Origin: Pseudomonadota bacterium | GTDB taxonomy: Bacteria; Pseudomonadota; Alphaproteobacteria; Rhizobiales; Xanthobacteraceae | Direction: 5' to 3' | DNA: 64,000 bases | Assembly: GCA_023451825.1 (NCBI GenBank) | Contig: JAEXYA010000039.1 | Span: 1-64,000, forward strand | In this document: one piece after another, positions 34,018-42,523 of the stretch | Position numbering within the stretch: position 1 is the first letter of the stretch | Layout: every line of letters starts with the position of its first letter | The notes under the pieces: generated by a model | What the model was told of the DNA's origin: nothing | Seen by the model: the letters and a program-made list of their open reading frames with translations, nothing else | The model's database searches: none | Position numbers and translations under genes: made by a program

Positions 34018-34672
34018 GGTCAGGCCTTCTCGGCTGCGTCGCGCGGATCGCGGCGACGATGTTGGGATAGGCGGAGCAGCGACAGATATTGCCGCTCATG
34101 CGTTCGCGGATTTCGTCATCGGTGAGGGCGATGGTGGTCGCTGCCACATCCGCGCTGACGTGGCTCGGCCAGCCCGTCTGTGCCTCCTGCAACATGCCGA
34201 TGGCGGAGCAGATCTGGCCCGGCGTGCAATAGCCGCATTGAAAGCCGTCGCGCGCGATGAAGGCCGCCTGCATCGGATGCAGGTCGTCGCCTGTGGCGAG
34301 GCCTTCGATGGTGGTGACCTCGTCGCCCTCATGCATCACCGCGAGGGTGAGGCAGGCATTGATGCGGCGGCCATTGACCAGCACCGTGCAGGCGCCGCAC
34401 TGGCCGTGGTCGCAGCCTTTCTTGGCGCCGGTGAGCCCGAGATGCTCGCGCAGCGCATCGAGCAGCGTGGTCCGGGTGTCGAGCTTCAGTGCGGTCCGTT
34501 TGCCGTTGATGGTGAGATCAAAGGCGACTGGCGTATCTGCTGCCGCTGAGCTCTCGGTCGCGGCACTCGCCACGCCGCCCGTCATGATCAGCGCAAGGGC
34601 CGAGCTGCCTTCCAGCACCTGTCGCCGTGTCGGCCAGAAGGGATCGATCGCATCGTCCATCGCGCACTCCAT
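33998..34672 (-). CDS. 2Fe-2S subunit with Tat signal (PaoA-like)
   Basis: 224-aa iron-sulfur subunit. A twin-arginine signal (TRRQVLEGSSALALIMTGGVASA, about residues 15-37) indicates periplasmic export of the folded complex. The plant-type 2Fe-2S cluster is in GCDHGQCGACTV (about 85-96) and the second cluster in CGYCTPGQI and ICRCSAYPNI. Start ATG at 34672; a second in-frame ATG four codons later is possible. First structural gene of the operon, behind the AraC regulator gene. Confidence 0.92.
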   Translation of the reverse strand: MECAMDDAIDPFWPTRRQVLEGSSALALIMTGGVASAATESSAAADTPVAFDLTINGKRTALKLDTRTTLLDALREHLGLTGAKKGCDHGQCGACTVLVNGRRINACLTLAVMHEGDEVTTIEGLATGDDLHPMQAAFIARDGFQCGYCTPGQICSAIGMLQEAQTGWPSHVSADVAATTIALTDDEIRERMSGNICRCSAYPNIVAAIRATQPRRPDHAALHL

Positions 34673-34735
34673 GGGTGGATGCGCAAGATGTGCCTTCCTC
34701 AGGCGGAATCGTCTTCCACGATTCCGGGACGGATG

Positions 34736-35617
34736 TCAGGATTCCGGAACGGCGCGTGCGAATGCCGCGGGTGTGATCCCGCGCAGCCGCTTGAAGGTCG
34801 ACGAAAAGTGGCTCTGGCTGCAGAAGCCCGTTCGTGCCGCGACACCGGCGAGCGGCATGTTTCCTGCGCGCAAGATGCGCTCGGCATGGCGGACGCGCTG
34901 CTCGAGGATGAAGGCATAGGGCGCAAGACCGGTAGTCGCCTTGAAACGGCGTGCGAATGTATCGACCGGCAGCCGCGCGAGGTCAGCCAGCTGCTGCAGC
35001 GAGATATCGCTGGCGAGATGCGCGTCGATAAAATCCTCGATGCGGCGGAGCACGGCGCCGCTCAATGCACCATAGGTTTTCGGTTTCGGCTTGCGACGAT
35101 CCATACGCGCGATCCGGTGCAGCACGAAGCCGGCGAGATGCTCCACATAGCCATTGTCGAATTCGGCGCCGGCCGCGTGATCCTCCTGAAAGGCCTTGAG
35201 CGCAGCGGCGATGGCGGCGTCGCGCTGGTTGAGCATGATGGGGAGCGTCTCGTTGCGAATGCCGAGGCGCGCCGTGAAATCCGGATCGATCCACAGCGCC
35301 GTGTAGACGAGATCGGCATCGCGGTAATTGCCGTCACGAACGACGTTGGCGGGCACGAAAGACAGCGAGCCCGGCCGGTCCATGCCGCGATAGCTGGTCT
35401 CGCCGGCGCAATTGATGGATGTCTGCGACGTGCCACCCTGGCGGGTCAGGATCAGCACATGCGCCGGCGCCGACCATGTCAGGTCGGCCTCTCGGCAGAT
35501 CCAGCGGCGGTGATCGAGAATGATGCTGTCACCCAGCCAGCCGCGCGTGGCCGGTGGCGCGGCCATCACGCCGGTTGCGGAAATGCGACCTTTGCCGAGC
35601 AACGGGTCCAGTGTCAT
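34736..35617 (-). CDS. AraC-family transcriptional regulator
   Basis: 293-aa regulator. N-terminal cupin-like ligand domain (about 1-170, with ADLTWSAPAHVLILTRQGG), C-terminal AraC helix-turn-helix domain (about 195-290): DISLQQLADLARLPVDTFARRFK and GVAARTGFCSQSHFSSTFKR, ending GITPAAFARA. It lies just upstream of the aldehyde oxidoreductase operon on the same strand, 63 bases before the 2Fe-2S gene, so it probably controls it in response to the substrate or a related compound. Confidence 0.85.
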   Translation of the reverse strand: MTLDPLLGKGRISATGVMAAPPATRGWLGDSIILDHRRWICREADLTWSAPAHVLILTRQGGTSQTSINCAGETSYRGMDRPGSLSFVPANVVRDGNYRDADLVYTALWIDPDFTARLGIRNETLPIMLNQRDAAIAAALKAFQEDHAAGAEFDNGYVEHLAGFVLHRIARMDRRKPKPKTYGALSGAVLRRIEDFIDAHLASDISLQQLADLARLPVDTFARRFKATTGLAPYAFILEQRVRHAERILRAGNMPLAGVAARTGFCSQSHFSSTFKRLRGITPAAFARAVPES

Positions 35618-35915
35618 GCGATGCGCCTTACGGGCTGACGTCGATGCGCCACACTGTTACGGGACGGGCAGGGCAGCAAGATGACGACACCTCCAGAGGT
35701 GGTGACATGCGGCCGTCCAGCGCTGATTCCGCGCGATTTCGTTGTCGTTTCACGCTGGTTTCGCGATGCGCCACGGATCTGCGTCACCCGGCCGCACCGT
35801 CCTTCCCCAAATTACAAAACCTTAATCCCCCTGCCAGCGGACCGTAATGTTCGCTCTGCCATCTTCGGATCACACAAGGCGCCTTGCCCCCCGCGCCGTC
35901 GTTCTGGAGATACCG
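35618..35915. promoter_or_regulatory. Intergenic region between AraC regulator and degP
   Basis: 298 bases between two divergent genes. It must hold the promoters for both. I see an AT-richer block at 35811-35835 (ATTACAAAACCTTAAT) that could contain the degP promoter, but no certain -35/-10 pair. Confidence 0.4.
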
Positions 35916-37499
35916 ATGTCCGACCGCACCCCCGATTTTTCCTCGCTGCCGTCCTACAAGGCGCCGCGCCGCTCGCTGCTGTCCATGCGCAAATTTGCGC
36001 TGATGGCTTCGGTCGTCGCCGGCCTCGGCGTTGCCGCCTACGGCATCTCGCCGTCGAAGGATGGCATCAATTTCACCACCGCCGCGCATGCCCAGGTGGA
36101 CAAGCAGGTCAAGGCGCAGGCCGCCCAGCCGATGGGCTTTGCCGATATCGTCGAGCGCGTGAAGCCGTCGGTGATCTCGGTCAAGGTCAACATGAAAGAG
36201 AAGGCCGCTGCGAAGGACGACGACAATAACGACTCGCCGTTCCAGCCGGGTTCGCCGATGGAGCGCTTCTTCAAGCGCTTTGGTGAGAACGGCATGCCGC
36301 CGGGCATGCGCGGTGGTCCGCGCGGTGGCCGTGGCGTCGTGTCAGGCCAGGGCTCGGGCTTCTTCATTTCGGCTGACGGCTATGCGGTGACCAACAATCA
36401 TGTGGTCGATGGCGCCGACAAGGTCGAGGTCAATACCGATGACGGCAAGACCTATTCCGCCAAGGTGATCGGCACCGATCCGCGCACCGATCTGGCGCTG
36501 ATCAAGGTCGAGGGCCGCACCGACTTCCCGTTCGCCAAGCTCGCCGATGGCAAGCCGCGCATCGGTGACTGGGTGCTGGCGGTCGGCAATCCGTTCGGCC
36601 TCGGCGGCACCGTGACGTCGGGTATCGTCTCGGCCTCGGGCCGCGATATCGGCAACGGTCCGTATGACGATTTCATCCAGATCGACGCGGCCGTGAACAA
36701 GGGCAATTCCGGTGGTCCGGCCTTCGACGTCTCCGGCGAGGTGATGGGCGTCAACACCGCCATCTATTCGCCCTCGGGCGGCAGTGTCGGCATCGCCTTC
36801 TCGATCCCGGCGTCCACGGTGAAGCAGGTGGTCGCGCAGCTGAAGGAGAAAGGCACGGTCTCGCGTGGCTGGATCGGCGTCCAGATCCAGCCGGTGACTC
36901 AGGATATCGCCGACAGTCTCGGCCTGAAGAAGGCGGAAGGCGCATTGGTCGCCGAGCCTCAGGCAGATGGTCCGGCGGCGAAGGCCGGCATCAAGTCGGG
37001 TGACGTCATCACCCAGGTGAACGGCCAGCCGGTGAAGGATGCCCGCGAACTCGCCCGTACCATCGGCGGCTTTGCGCCGGGCAACACGGTGAAGATCAAC
37101 GTGCTGTCGAAGGGCGAGGACAAGGTTCTGTCCATGACCCTCGGCACGCTGCCGAACACGGTGGAGGCGAAGGCCGATATCGGCGGTGACAGCGGCAATT
37201 CCTCGCGTGGCTCCGACGTGCCGAAGCTCGGCCTCACGGTCTCGCCGGCAACCAGCGTCGCCGGCGCCGGCAAGGAGGGCGTCGTCGTCACCGGCGTCGA
37301 TCCGAAGTCTGCGGCCGCCGAGCGTGGCTTCAAGGAAGGCGACGTCATTCTCGAAGTCGCCGGCAAGAATGTCGCGACGCCCGGCGAAGTGCGCGAGGCC
37401 ATCGTCGCCGCGCATGCCGACAAGAAGAACAGCGTGCTGATCCGGGTTCGCTCGGGTGGTTCGTCCAAGTTTGTGGCCGTTCCCCTCGCAAAGGGCTGA
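35916..37499 (+). CDS. degP: Do-family periplasmic serine protease DegP/HtrA
   Basis: 527-aa protease/chaperone for envelope protein quality control. Membrane anchor or signal near residues 25-45 (LMASVVAGLGVAAYGI), catalytic triad His in VTNNHVVDGAD, Asp in DPRTDLALIKV and Ser in GNSGGPAFDV, followed by two PDZ domains (from about 310, with GWIGVQIQPVTQDIADSLGL, and about 420, PKLGLTVSPATSVAG). ATG 35916 after CTGGAGAT gives a normal start. Followed by a hairpin-rich gap and a response regulator. Confidence 0.94.
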   Translation: MSDRTPDFSSLPSYKAPRRSLLSMRKFALMASVVAGLGVAAYGISPSKDGINFTTAAHAQVDKQVKAQAAQPMGFADIVERVKPSVISVKVNMKEKAAAKDDDNNDSPFQPGSPMERFFKRFGENGMPPGMRGGPRGGRGVVSGQGSGFFISADGYAVTNNHVVDGADKVEVNTDDGKTYSAKVIGTDPRTDLALIKVEGRTDFPFAKLADGKPRIGDWVLAVGNPFGLGGTVTSGIVSASGRDIGNGPYDDFIQIDAAVNKGNSGGPAFDVSGEVMGVNTAIYSPSGGSVGIAFSIPASTVKQVVAQLKEKGTVSRGWIGVQIQPVTQDIADSLGLKKAEGALVAEPQADGPAAKAGIKSGDVITQVNGQPVKDARELARTIGGFAPGNTVKINVLSKGEDKVLSMTLGTLPNTVEAKADIGGDSGNSSRGSDVPKLGLTVSPATSVAGAGKEGVVVTGVDPKSAAAERGFKEGDVILEVAGKNVATPGEVREAIVAAHADKKNSVLIRVRSGGSSKFVAVPLAKG

Positions 37500-37559
37500 T
37501 CGGTGCAACGAAACGGAGAGTGTCGCCGGCATAGTCGCCCCCGCTGACGGCTCTTTCCA

Positions 37560-37584
37560 GGGAGCGAGCCACAAACTCGCTCCC
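37560..37584 (+). terminator. Hairpin after degP
   Basis: GGGAGCGAG (37560-37568) pairs with CTCGCTCCC (37576-37584), followed by GCTTCTTCCTT, a weak pyrimidine run. Candidate terminator or repeat of the type often found in bradyrhizobial intergenic regions. Confidence 0.5.
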
Positions 37585-37631
37585 GCTTCTTCCTTCCCTT
37601 GGGCAATGCCCCCGCCCATGGGAAGGCGTGT

Positions 37632-37663
37632 GGGCGGTGAGGTTTCCCCCAGCCTCACCGCCC
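37632..37663. repeat. Palindromic element between degP and response regulator
   Basis: GGGCGGTGAGG (37632-37642) pairs perfectly with CCTCACCGCCC (37653-37663) around a 10-base loop. It may act as a transcript barrier, so the regulator downstream likely has its own promoter near 37665-37720. Confidence 0.55.
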
Positions 37664-37734
37664 ATCCCCCATCAAAGGCACAGGACGTTTATCGGAGACG
37701 ATCCGTCGCCTTGCATGAGAACGCAGTGCACGCC

Positions 37735-38475
37735 ATGGTGACCGAAATTCAACCGATCCGCAGCGATGCTGCCCCGTCCAGAGCCGTTCCCGAAATGCGT
37801 CTGCTCATCATCGAAGACGACCGCGAATCCGCCGACTATCTGGTCAAGGCGTTTCGCGAGGTCGGCCATATCGCCGATCATGCCAGCGATGGCGAGGAGG
37901 GTTTTGCGCTCGCCGATAGCGGCGACTACGACGTGCTGGTGGTCGATCGCATGCTGCCGAAGCGCGACGGCCTGTCTGTCATCGGCGGCTTGCGCGAAAA
38001 GGGCAACCGGACGCCGGCGCTGATCCTCTCCGCACTTGGCCAGGTCGATGACCGCATCAAGGGCCTGCGCGCCGGCGGCGATGACTATCTGCCGAAGCCC
38101 TATTCATTTGCCGAGTTGCTCGCACGCGTCGAAGTGCTGTCGCGCCGTCAGGGCGGTCCCGCGGAAGAGACGACTTATCGCGTCGGCGATCTCGAACTCG
38201 ATCGTCTGTCCCATGGCGTCACACGTGGCGGCCAGGAACTGATCCTGCAGCCGCGCGAATTCCGCTTGCTCGAATATCTCATGAAGCATGCCGGGCAGGT
38301 CGTCACCCGCACCATGCTCTTGGAAAATGTCTGGGACTATCACTTCGATCCGCAAACCAATGTGATCGACGTTCACATTTCCCGCCTGCGCTCGAAGATC
38401 GACAAAGGCTTTGATCGGCCATTGCTGCACACGATCCGCGGCGCCGGTTACATGGTGCGTGACGGCGTCAAGTGA
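37735..38475 (+). CDS. OmpR-family response regulator
   Basis: 246-aa regulator (223-aa core if ATG 37795, MRLLIIEDDRE, is the start; I cannot decide from ribosome sites). Receiver: EDD pocket, Asp in LVVDRMLPKRDG, Thr/Ser region LILSALGQVDDR, Lys in YLPKPYSF. Winged helix: LQPREFRLLEYLMKHAGQVVT, DVHISRLRSKIDKGF, RGAGYMVRDG. Its probable kinase partner is the gene at 41081, which in relatives follows directly; here two genes are inserted between them. Confidence 0.88.
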   Translation: MVTEIQPIRSDAAPSRAVPEMRLLIIEDDRESADYLVKAFREVGHIADHASDGEEGFALADSGDYDVLVVDRMLPKRDGLSVIGGLREKGNRTPALILSALGQVDDRIKGLRAGGDDYLPKPYSFAELLARVEVLSRRQGGPAEETTYRVGDLELDRLSHGVTRGGQELILQPREFRLLEYLMKHAGQVVTRTMLLENVWDYHFDPQTNVIDVHISRLRSKIDKGFDRPLLHTIRGAGYMVRDGVK

Positions 38476-38523
38476 TCCTCTTCCTCCGCATGCTGAAGCG
38501 GCATCCGGAGGAAGTCGAGGCGC

Positions 38524-39273
38524 TCAAGACGTCCGCTTGAGCCAGTCATCGAGACGTGTCGGCGTGATGACGGCAGCGGCGCTTTGCGGCGTCAGCGATC
38601 GATCGGTGAGGGCGGCGCCGAAATAGAGCGCATGGACGTCTGCGATGATGGTCCGCCTGTCATCTCTCACAGCGAAGATTTTGCGTGCCAGTGCATCGAG
38701 AGGAAATGGCTCGGGCCCGGCCAGCTCGATCGTGTCGTTACGCGGCGCGCCGACAACGAATTCGGCCAGCGTCGCGGCAACATCGTCCGCGGCGATCGGC
38801 TGGATCAAAGCTGGCGACAGACGAATGACGTCGCCATCCGCGCCCGCCTGGATGATGATGTCGAGGAATTCGAAGAACTGCGTAGCCTGAATGATCGTGT
38901 AGGGCAGGCCGGATGCCTTGATCAGATCCTGTTGCACCTTCTTGGCCCTTATGTAGCCGTTGTCGTCCATGTCATCGGTGCCCACCACGGACAGGGCCAG
39001 ATAGTGATTCACCCCGGCAGCCTTCGCGGCGGCGATCAGGTTCTGCGTCGAGGTCTGGAAGAACGCCAGCGCCGGATCGTCTTCCCATGATGGCGCGTTC
39101 GACACATCGACAACGACATCCGCGCCGCACAAAGCTTCCGCCAGCCCTTGTCGCGTGATGGTGTTGACGCCGGCGGAGGGAGAAGCGGCGACCATCTGAT
39201 GGCCCTCCGCCTGCAGGGTTTTGACGAGTTTCGACCCGATCTGTCCGGTGCCGCCGATCACGACAATTTTCAT
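38524..39273 (-). CDS. NmrA-type NAD(P)-binding reductase (SDR atypical)
   Basis: 249-aa protein with an N-terminal Rossmann motif IVVIGGTGQIGSKLVKTL (GGTGQIG) and the later YTIIQATQFFEFL stretch seen in NmrA/NAD(P)H-binding proteins that act on quinones or sense redox state. The start ATG at 39273 is preceded by GGAGCG. On the minus strand, divergent from the TPR regulator at 39419 with 145 bases between, so it may be that regulator's target. Confidence 0.82.
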   Translation of the reverse strand: MKIVVIGGTGQIGSKLVKTLQAEGHQMVAASPSAGVNTITRQGLAEALCGADVVVDVSNAPSWEDDPALAFFQTSTQNLIAAAKAAGVNHYLALSVVGTDDMDDNGYIRAKKVQQDLIKASGLPYTIIQATQFFEFLDIIIQAGADGDVIRLSPALIQPIAADDVAATLAEFVVGAPRNDTIELAGPEPFPLDALARKIFAVRDDRRTIIADVHALYFGAALTDRSLTPQSAAAVITPTRLDDWLKRTS

Positions 39274-39418
39274 CTTTTCGCTCCTGTGCGTCCGATGCCA
39301 TGACGCCTCTGACAGCATGCCGCAGCAGCGGGTCGCTTGCTTTGCGAGCGGCTTGGTTTTCTCTTGAGTTTGCCCTGCCGGATCGTCCAGAAAGGGCGGG
39401 ACAAGAGCGGGGGATGTC

Positions 39419-40987
39419 GTGCACTATGCGTTTGATGGCTTGGTTCTCGACCCGGATCGCCGCGAATTGCGGCGTGACGGGGAGACGCTGCCTGTCGCTC
39501 CGCTGGTGTTCGATCTGCTGCTGTATTTCCTGCGCCATCGTGAGCGGGTGATCAGCAAGGATGATCTGTTCGATGCGGTCTGGGAAGGCCGGGTCGTGTC
39601 GGAATCGACGCTGGCCAGCCATATCAACGCAGTCAGAAAAGCCATCGGCGACAGCGGGTCGGAGCAGCGGCTGTTGCGGACCATGGCGCGCAAGGGATTC
39701 CGTTTTGTCGGCGATGTCGTGGAGATCGAAACGGTCCACGCGCCGGTCGTGCAACCGCCGCTGCAGACCGCGGACGCTCCGAATCTCGCTTTGCCGGATC
39801 GGCCATCCATCGCGGTGCTCCCCTTCCTCAATCTGAGCGGCGATCCGCAGCAGGACTATTTTGTCGATGGCATGGTCGAGGACATCATCCTCGCGCTGTC
39901 ACGCAGCCGCTGGCTGTTCGTCATCGCCCGCAATTCGAGCTTCACCTACAAGGGGCGGGCGGTGGACGTGCGCCAGATCGGGCGCGAGCTCGGCGTGCGC
40001 TATGTGCTGGAGGGCAGCGTGCGCCGCGTCGCGAACAAGGTACGCATCACGGGGCAGCTCATCGACACCACATCAGGCATGCATCTGTGGGGCGAGCGTT
40101 TCGAGAGCGTCGTCGACGATATTTTCGAACTGCAGGACCAGATCACCGCAAGCGTTGTCGGCGCCATCGCGCCGCAGGTCGAATTCGCCGAGATCGAGCG
40201 CGCCAAGCGCAAACCGACCGGAAGTCTCGATGCCTATGATTACTATCTGCGCGGGCTGACCAAGTTTCATCTGTCGACTCGCGACGGCATCGATGCCGCA
40301 TTGCCGAAATTCTACAAGGCGATCGAACTCGATCCCGATTTCGCCGCCGCCTATGGCATGGCCGCCGGTTGCTTCTACTGGCGCAAGATGAATCGCTGGC
40401 TCGATGACCGTGTAACCGATGGCGCCGAGGCCGCACGCCTCTGCGAGCGCGCCGTTGCGCTCGGCCGCAACGATGCCGTGGCGCTCACGCGCGGCGGTCA
40501 TGCCTGGCCGCATTTCGGCGGCGATCTCCACACCTGCGTGGCCTATGTGGATCGCGCGCTGGTGCTCAATCCCAACCTCTCCACCACCTGGTATCTTGGC
40601 GGTTATCAGCGGGTCTCGCTCGGCGAGCACGACGACGCCATCGCTTATTTCGAGCGCGCCATGCGGCTCAGCCCGCGCGATCCCGAGACGTTCCAGATGC
40701 ATACCGGGATCGCCATGTCGCATCTGTATTCGCTGCGCTTCGATGCCGCGCTGGCGTCATTGGAGCAGGCGGCGCAGGAATTGCCGAACATCTTGCGCGT
40801 CGCGGCGTTTCAAGCGATGGCTCATGCCCTGGCCGGTCAGATCGACGAAGCGCATGTGGCGATGGCGCATGTCCGCCGCCTCGATCCGAGCCTCAATCTG
40901 CGCAATATCGACGACTGGCTGCTGGTGCAGCCGCAGGACTTTGCGCTCGCCGCGGAAGGTCTGCGGCGCGCGGGGCTGCCGGAATAG
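39419..40987 (+). CDS. CadC-like winged-helix regulator with TolB-like and TPR domains
   Basis: 522-aa protein: residues 1-100 are an OmpR-type winged helix (MHYAFDGLVLDPDRRELRRDG, VISKDDLFDAVWEGRVVSEST, MARKGFRFVG); residues about 120-250 a TolB/adenylate-cyclase-associated domain (PSIAVLPFLNLSGDPQQDYFVDGM... GRELGVRYVLEGSVRR); residues about 260-520 TPR repeats (AIELDPDFAAAYGMAAG). No membrane helix is evident. Such proteins are often next to small reductases and act as transcription regulators. GTG start 39419. Confidence 0.82.
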   Translation: MHYAFDGLVLDPDRRELRRDGETLPVAPLVFDLLLYFLRHRERVISKDDLFDAVWEGRVVSESTLASHINAVRKAIGDSGSEQRLLRTMARKGFRFVGDVVEIETVHAPVVQPPLQTADAPNLALPDRPSIAVLPFLNLSGDPQQDYFVDGMVEDIILALSRSRWLFVIARNSSFTYKGRAVDVRQIGRELGVRYVLEGSVRRVANKVRITGQLIDTTSGMHLWGERFESVVDDIFELQDQITASVVGAIAPQVEFAEIERAKRKPTGSLDAYDYYLRGLTKFHLSTRDGIDAALPKFYKAIELDPDFAAAYGMAAGCFYWRKMNRWLDDRVTDGAEAARLCERAVALGRNDAVALTRGGHAWPHFGGDLHTCVAYVDRALVLNPNLSTTWYLGGYQRVSLGEHDDAIAYFERAMRLSPRDPETFQMHTGIAMSHLYSLRFDAALASLEQAAQELPNILRVAAFQAMAHALAGQIDEAHVAMAHVRRLDPSLNLRNIDDWLLVQPQDFALAAEGLRRAGLPE

Positions 40988-41080
40988 GGCGCCAGATTAC
41001 CAAGACATAATCTTGCGGGCCTGTCGGTGGCCGTGCCCGACTGCTACAATCGCCGGCATCAGTTCATCCAGAGACATTTC

Positions 41081-42523
41081 GTGACGGCCCTCGGCAAACT
41101 TTTTCGCACCACCGCATTCCGGCTGACGCTTGCCTATCTGCTGCTGTTTGCATTTTTTGCGGCGGCGCTGCTCGGCTATTTCGCCTGGAATACGAACCGG
41201 CTCATCAATGACCAGATCACCACCACGGTGAATGGCGAGATGAGCGAGCTCAGCGAACTCTACCAGCGCCGCGGGTTGCGCGGCATCGTTTTCGCCATCG
41301 AGAATCGGGCGCTGCGGCCGGGCGCCAATCTCTATCTCATCACCACGCCCGCCGGGCAGTCGGTGGCGGGGAACGTGTCGTCGTTGGCGCCGGGCGTGCT
41401 GGAAAAGTCCGGATGGTCGGAAACGCCGTATCGCCGGCTCGATGATCCCGACTCGCCCAACCACCGCGCCCTCGTGAAAGTCGAGCAGCTCTCCAGCGGC
41501 TTCCGCCTGCTGATCGGCCACGATCTCGAAGAGCGGCGCCGGTTGTTCGACATCGTCGGCGACGCCGCGAAATGGTCGGTGTTGATCGTCTTCGTGCTCG
41601 GTCTCGGTGGCGGCATCTTCGTGTCACGCCGGGTGCTGCGCAAGATCGATGCGATCACCGGCACCACCCAGCGCATCATGGCCGGCGACCTCACGGGCCG
41701 CCTGCCCGTGGGCCGCAGCGGCGATGAGTTGGACCGTCTGGCGGAAAATCTGAACACGATGCTGGAACGCATCGAGGCGCTGATGAGCGGCCTCAAGGAA
41801 GTCTCCGATAATATTGCGCATGATTTGAAGACGCCGCTGACACGGCTGCGCAATCGCGCCGAGGAGGCGCTGGCGCGCGCCAGCAATGAGACCGAATATC
41901 GCGCAGCCCTGGAGCGCACCATCGAGGAATCCGATGGCCTGATCCGCACCTTCAACGCGCTGCTGATGATCGCACGTGCCGAGTCCGGGCAGGCGCGGGG
42001 CAATATGGACGTGTTCGACGCCGCCGAGGTCGCCGAGGGGATCCAAGAGCTCTACGAACCGCTCGCCGAGGATGGAGAACTCACGCTCAAGGTGGACGCG
42101 TCCGTCGCCCCGGTGCATGGCAATCGCGAATTGGTCAGCCAGGCGCTCGCCAATCTCGTGGAAAACGCCATCAAATATGGCAAGCCTGCGACAGCAGGCG
42201 AGGGCGCGGCGACGCCGGAAATCCTGATCGAGGCGCGCCGCGAGGGCGACCAGGTGCTGATCAGCGTCTCCGATCATGGCCCCGGCATTCCGGATGCCGA
42301 CCGCAAGCACGCCGTCGAGCGTTTTGTGCGGCTGGAAGCGAGCCGGACGCTGCCGGGCTCCGGCCTCGGTCTCAGCCTCGCATCGGCGGTTGCCAAGCTG
42401 CATAACGGCGAATTGCGACTCGGCGACAACAATCCCGGCCTGCGTGTGACACTGGTATTACCGGCTGCAACCGGAGAGGCCCTTGCGGGTCCAAGCGCGA
42501 ATGTGCCACAGAAGTCGGCATGA
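41081..42523 (+). CDS. Sensor histidine kinase with HAMP domain
   Basis: 480-aa membrane kinase: helices at about 13-33 (LTLAYLLLFAFFAAALLGYF) and 165-190, HAMP domain (RRVLRKIDAITGTTQRIMAGDLTGRLP), phospho-acceptor His in NIAHDLKTPLTRLRNRA, N box LANLVENAIKYGKPA, G1 VSDHGPGIPDADR, G2 GSGLGLSLA. Likely partner of the regulator at 37735. GTG 41081 is chosen; the stop overlaps the start of glnE (ATGA), so the two are translationally linked. Confidence 0.87.
   Translation: MTALGKLFRTTAFRLTLAYLLLFAFFAAALLGYFAWNTNRLINDQITTTVNGEMSELSELYQRRGLRGIVFAIENRALRPGANLYLITTPAGQSVAGNVSSLAPGVLEKSGWSETPYRRLDDPDSPNHRALVKVEQLSSGFRLLIGHDLEERRRLFDIVGDAAKWSVLIVFVLGLGGGIFVSRRVLRKIDAITGTTQRIMAGDLTGRLPVGRSGDELDRLAENLNTMLERIEALMSGLKEVSDNIAHDLKTPLTRLRNRAEEALARASNETEYRAALERTIEESDGLIRTFNALLMIARAESGQARGNMDVFDAAEVAEGIQELYEPLAEDGELTLKVDASVAPVHGNRELVSQALANLVENAIKYGKPATAGEGAATPEILIEARREGDQVLISVSDHGPGIPDADRKHAVERFVRLEASRTLPGSGLGLSLASAVAKLHNGELRLGDNNPGLRVTLVLPAATGEALAGPSANVPQKSA

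Noticed and set aside
31978..34125. 715-aa open frame on the plus strand
   Set aside because: Antisense shadow of the aldehyde oxidoreductase subunits, with high-GC third-position composition.
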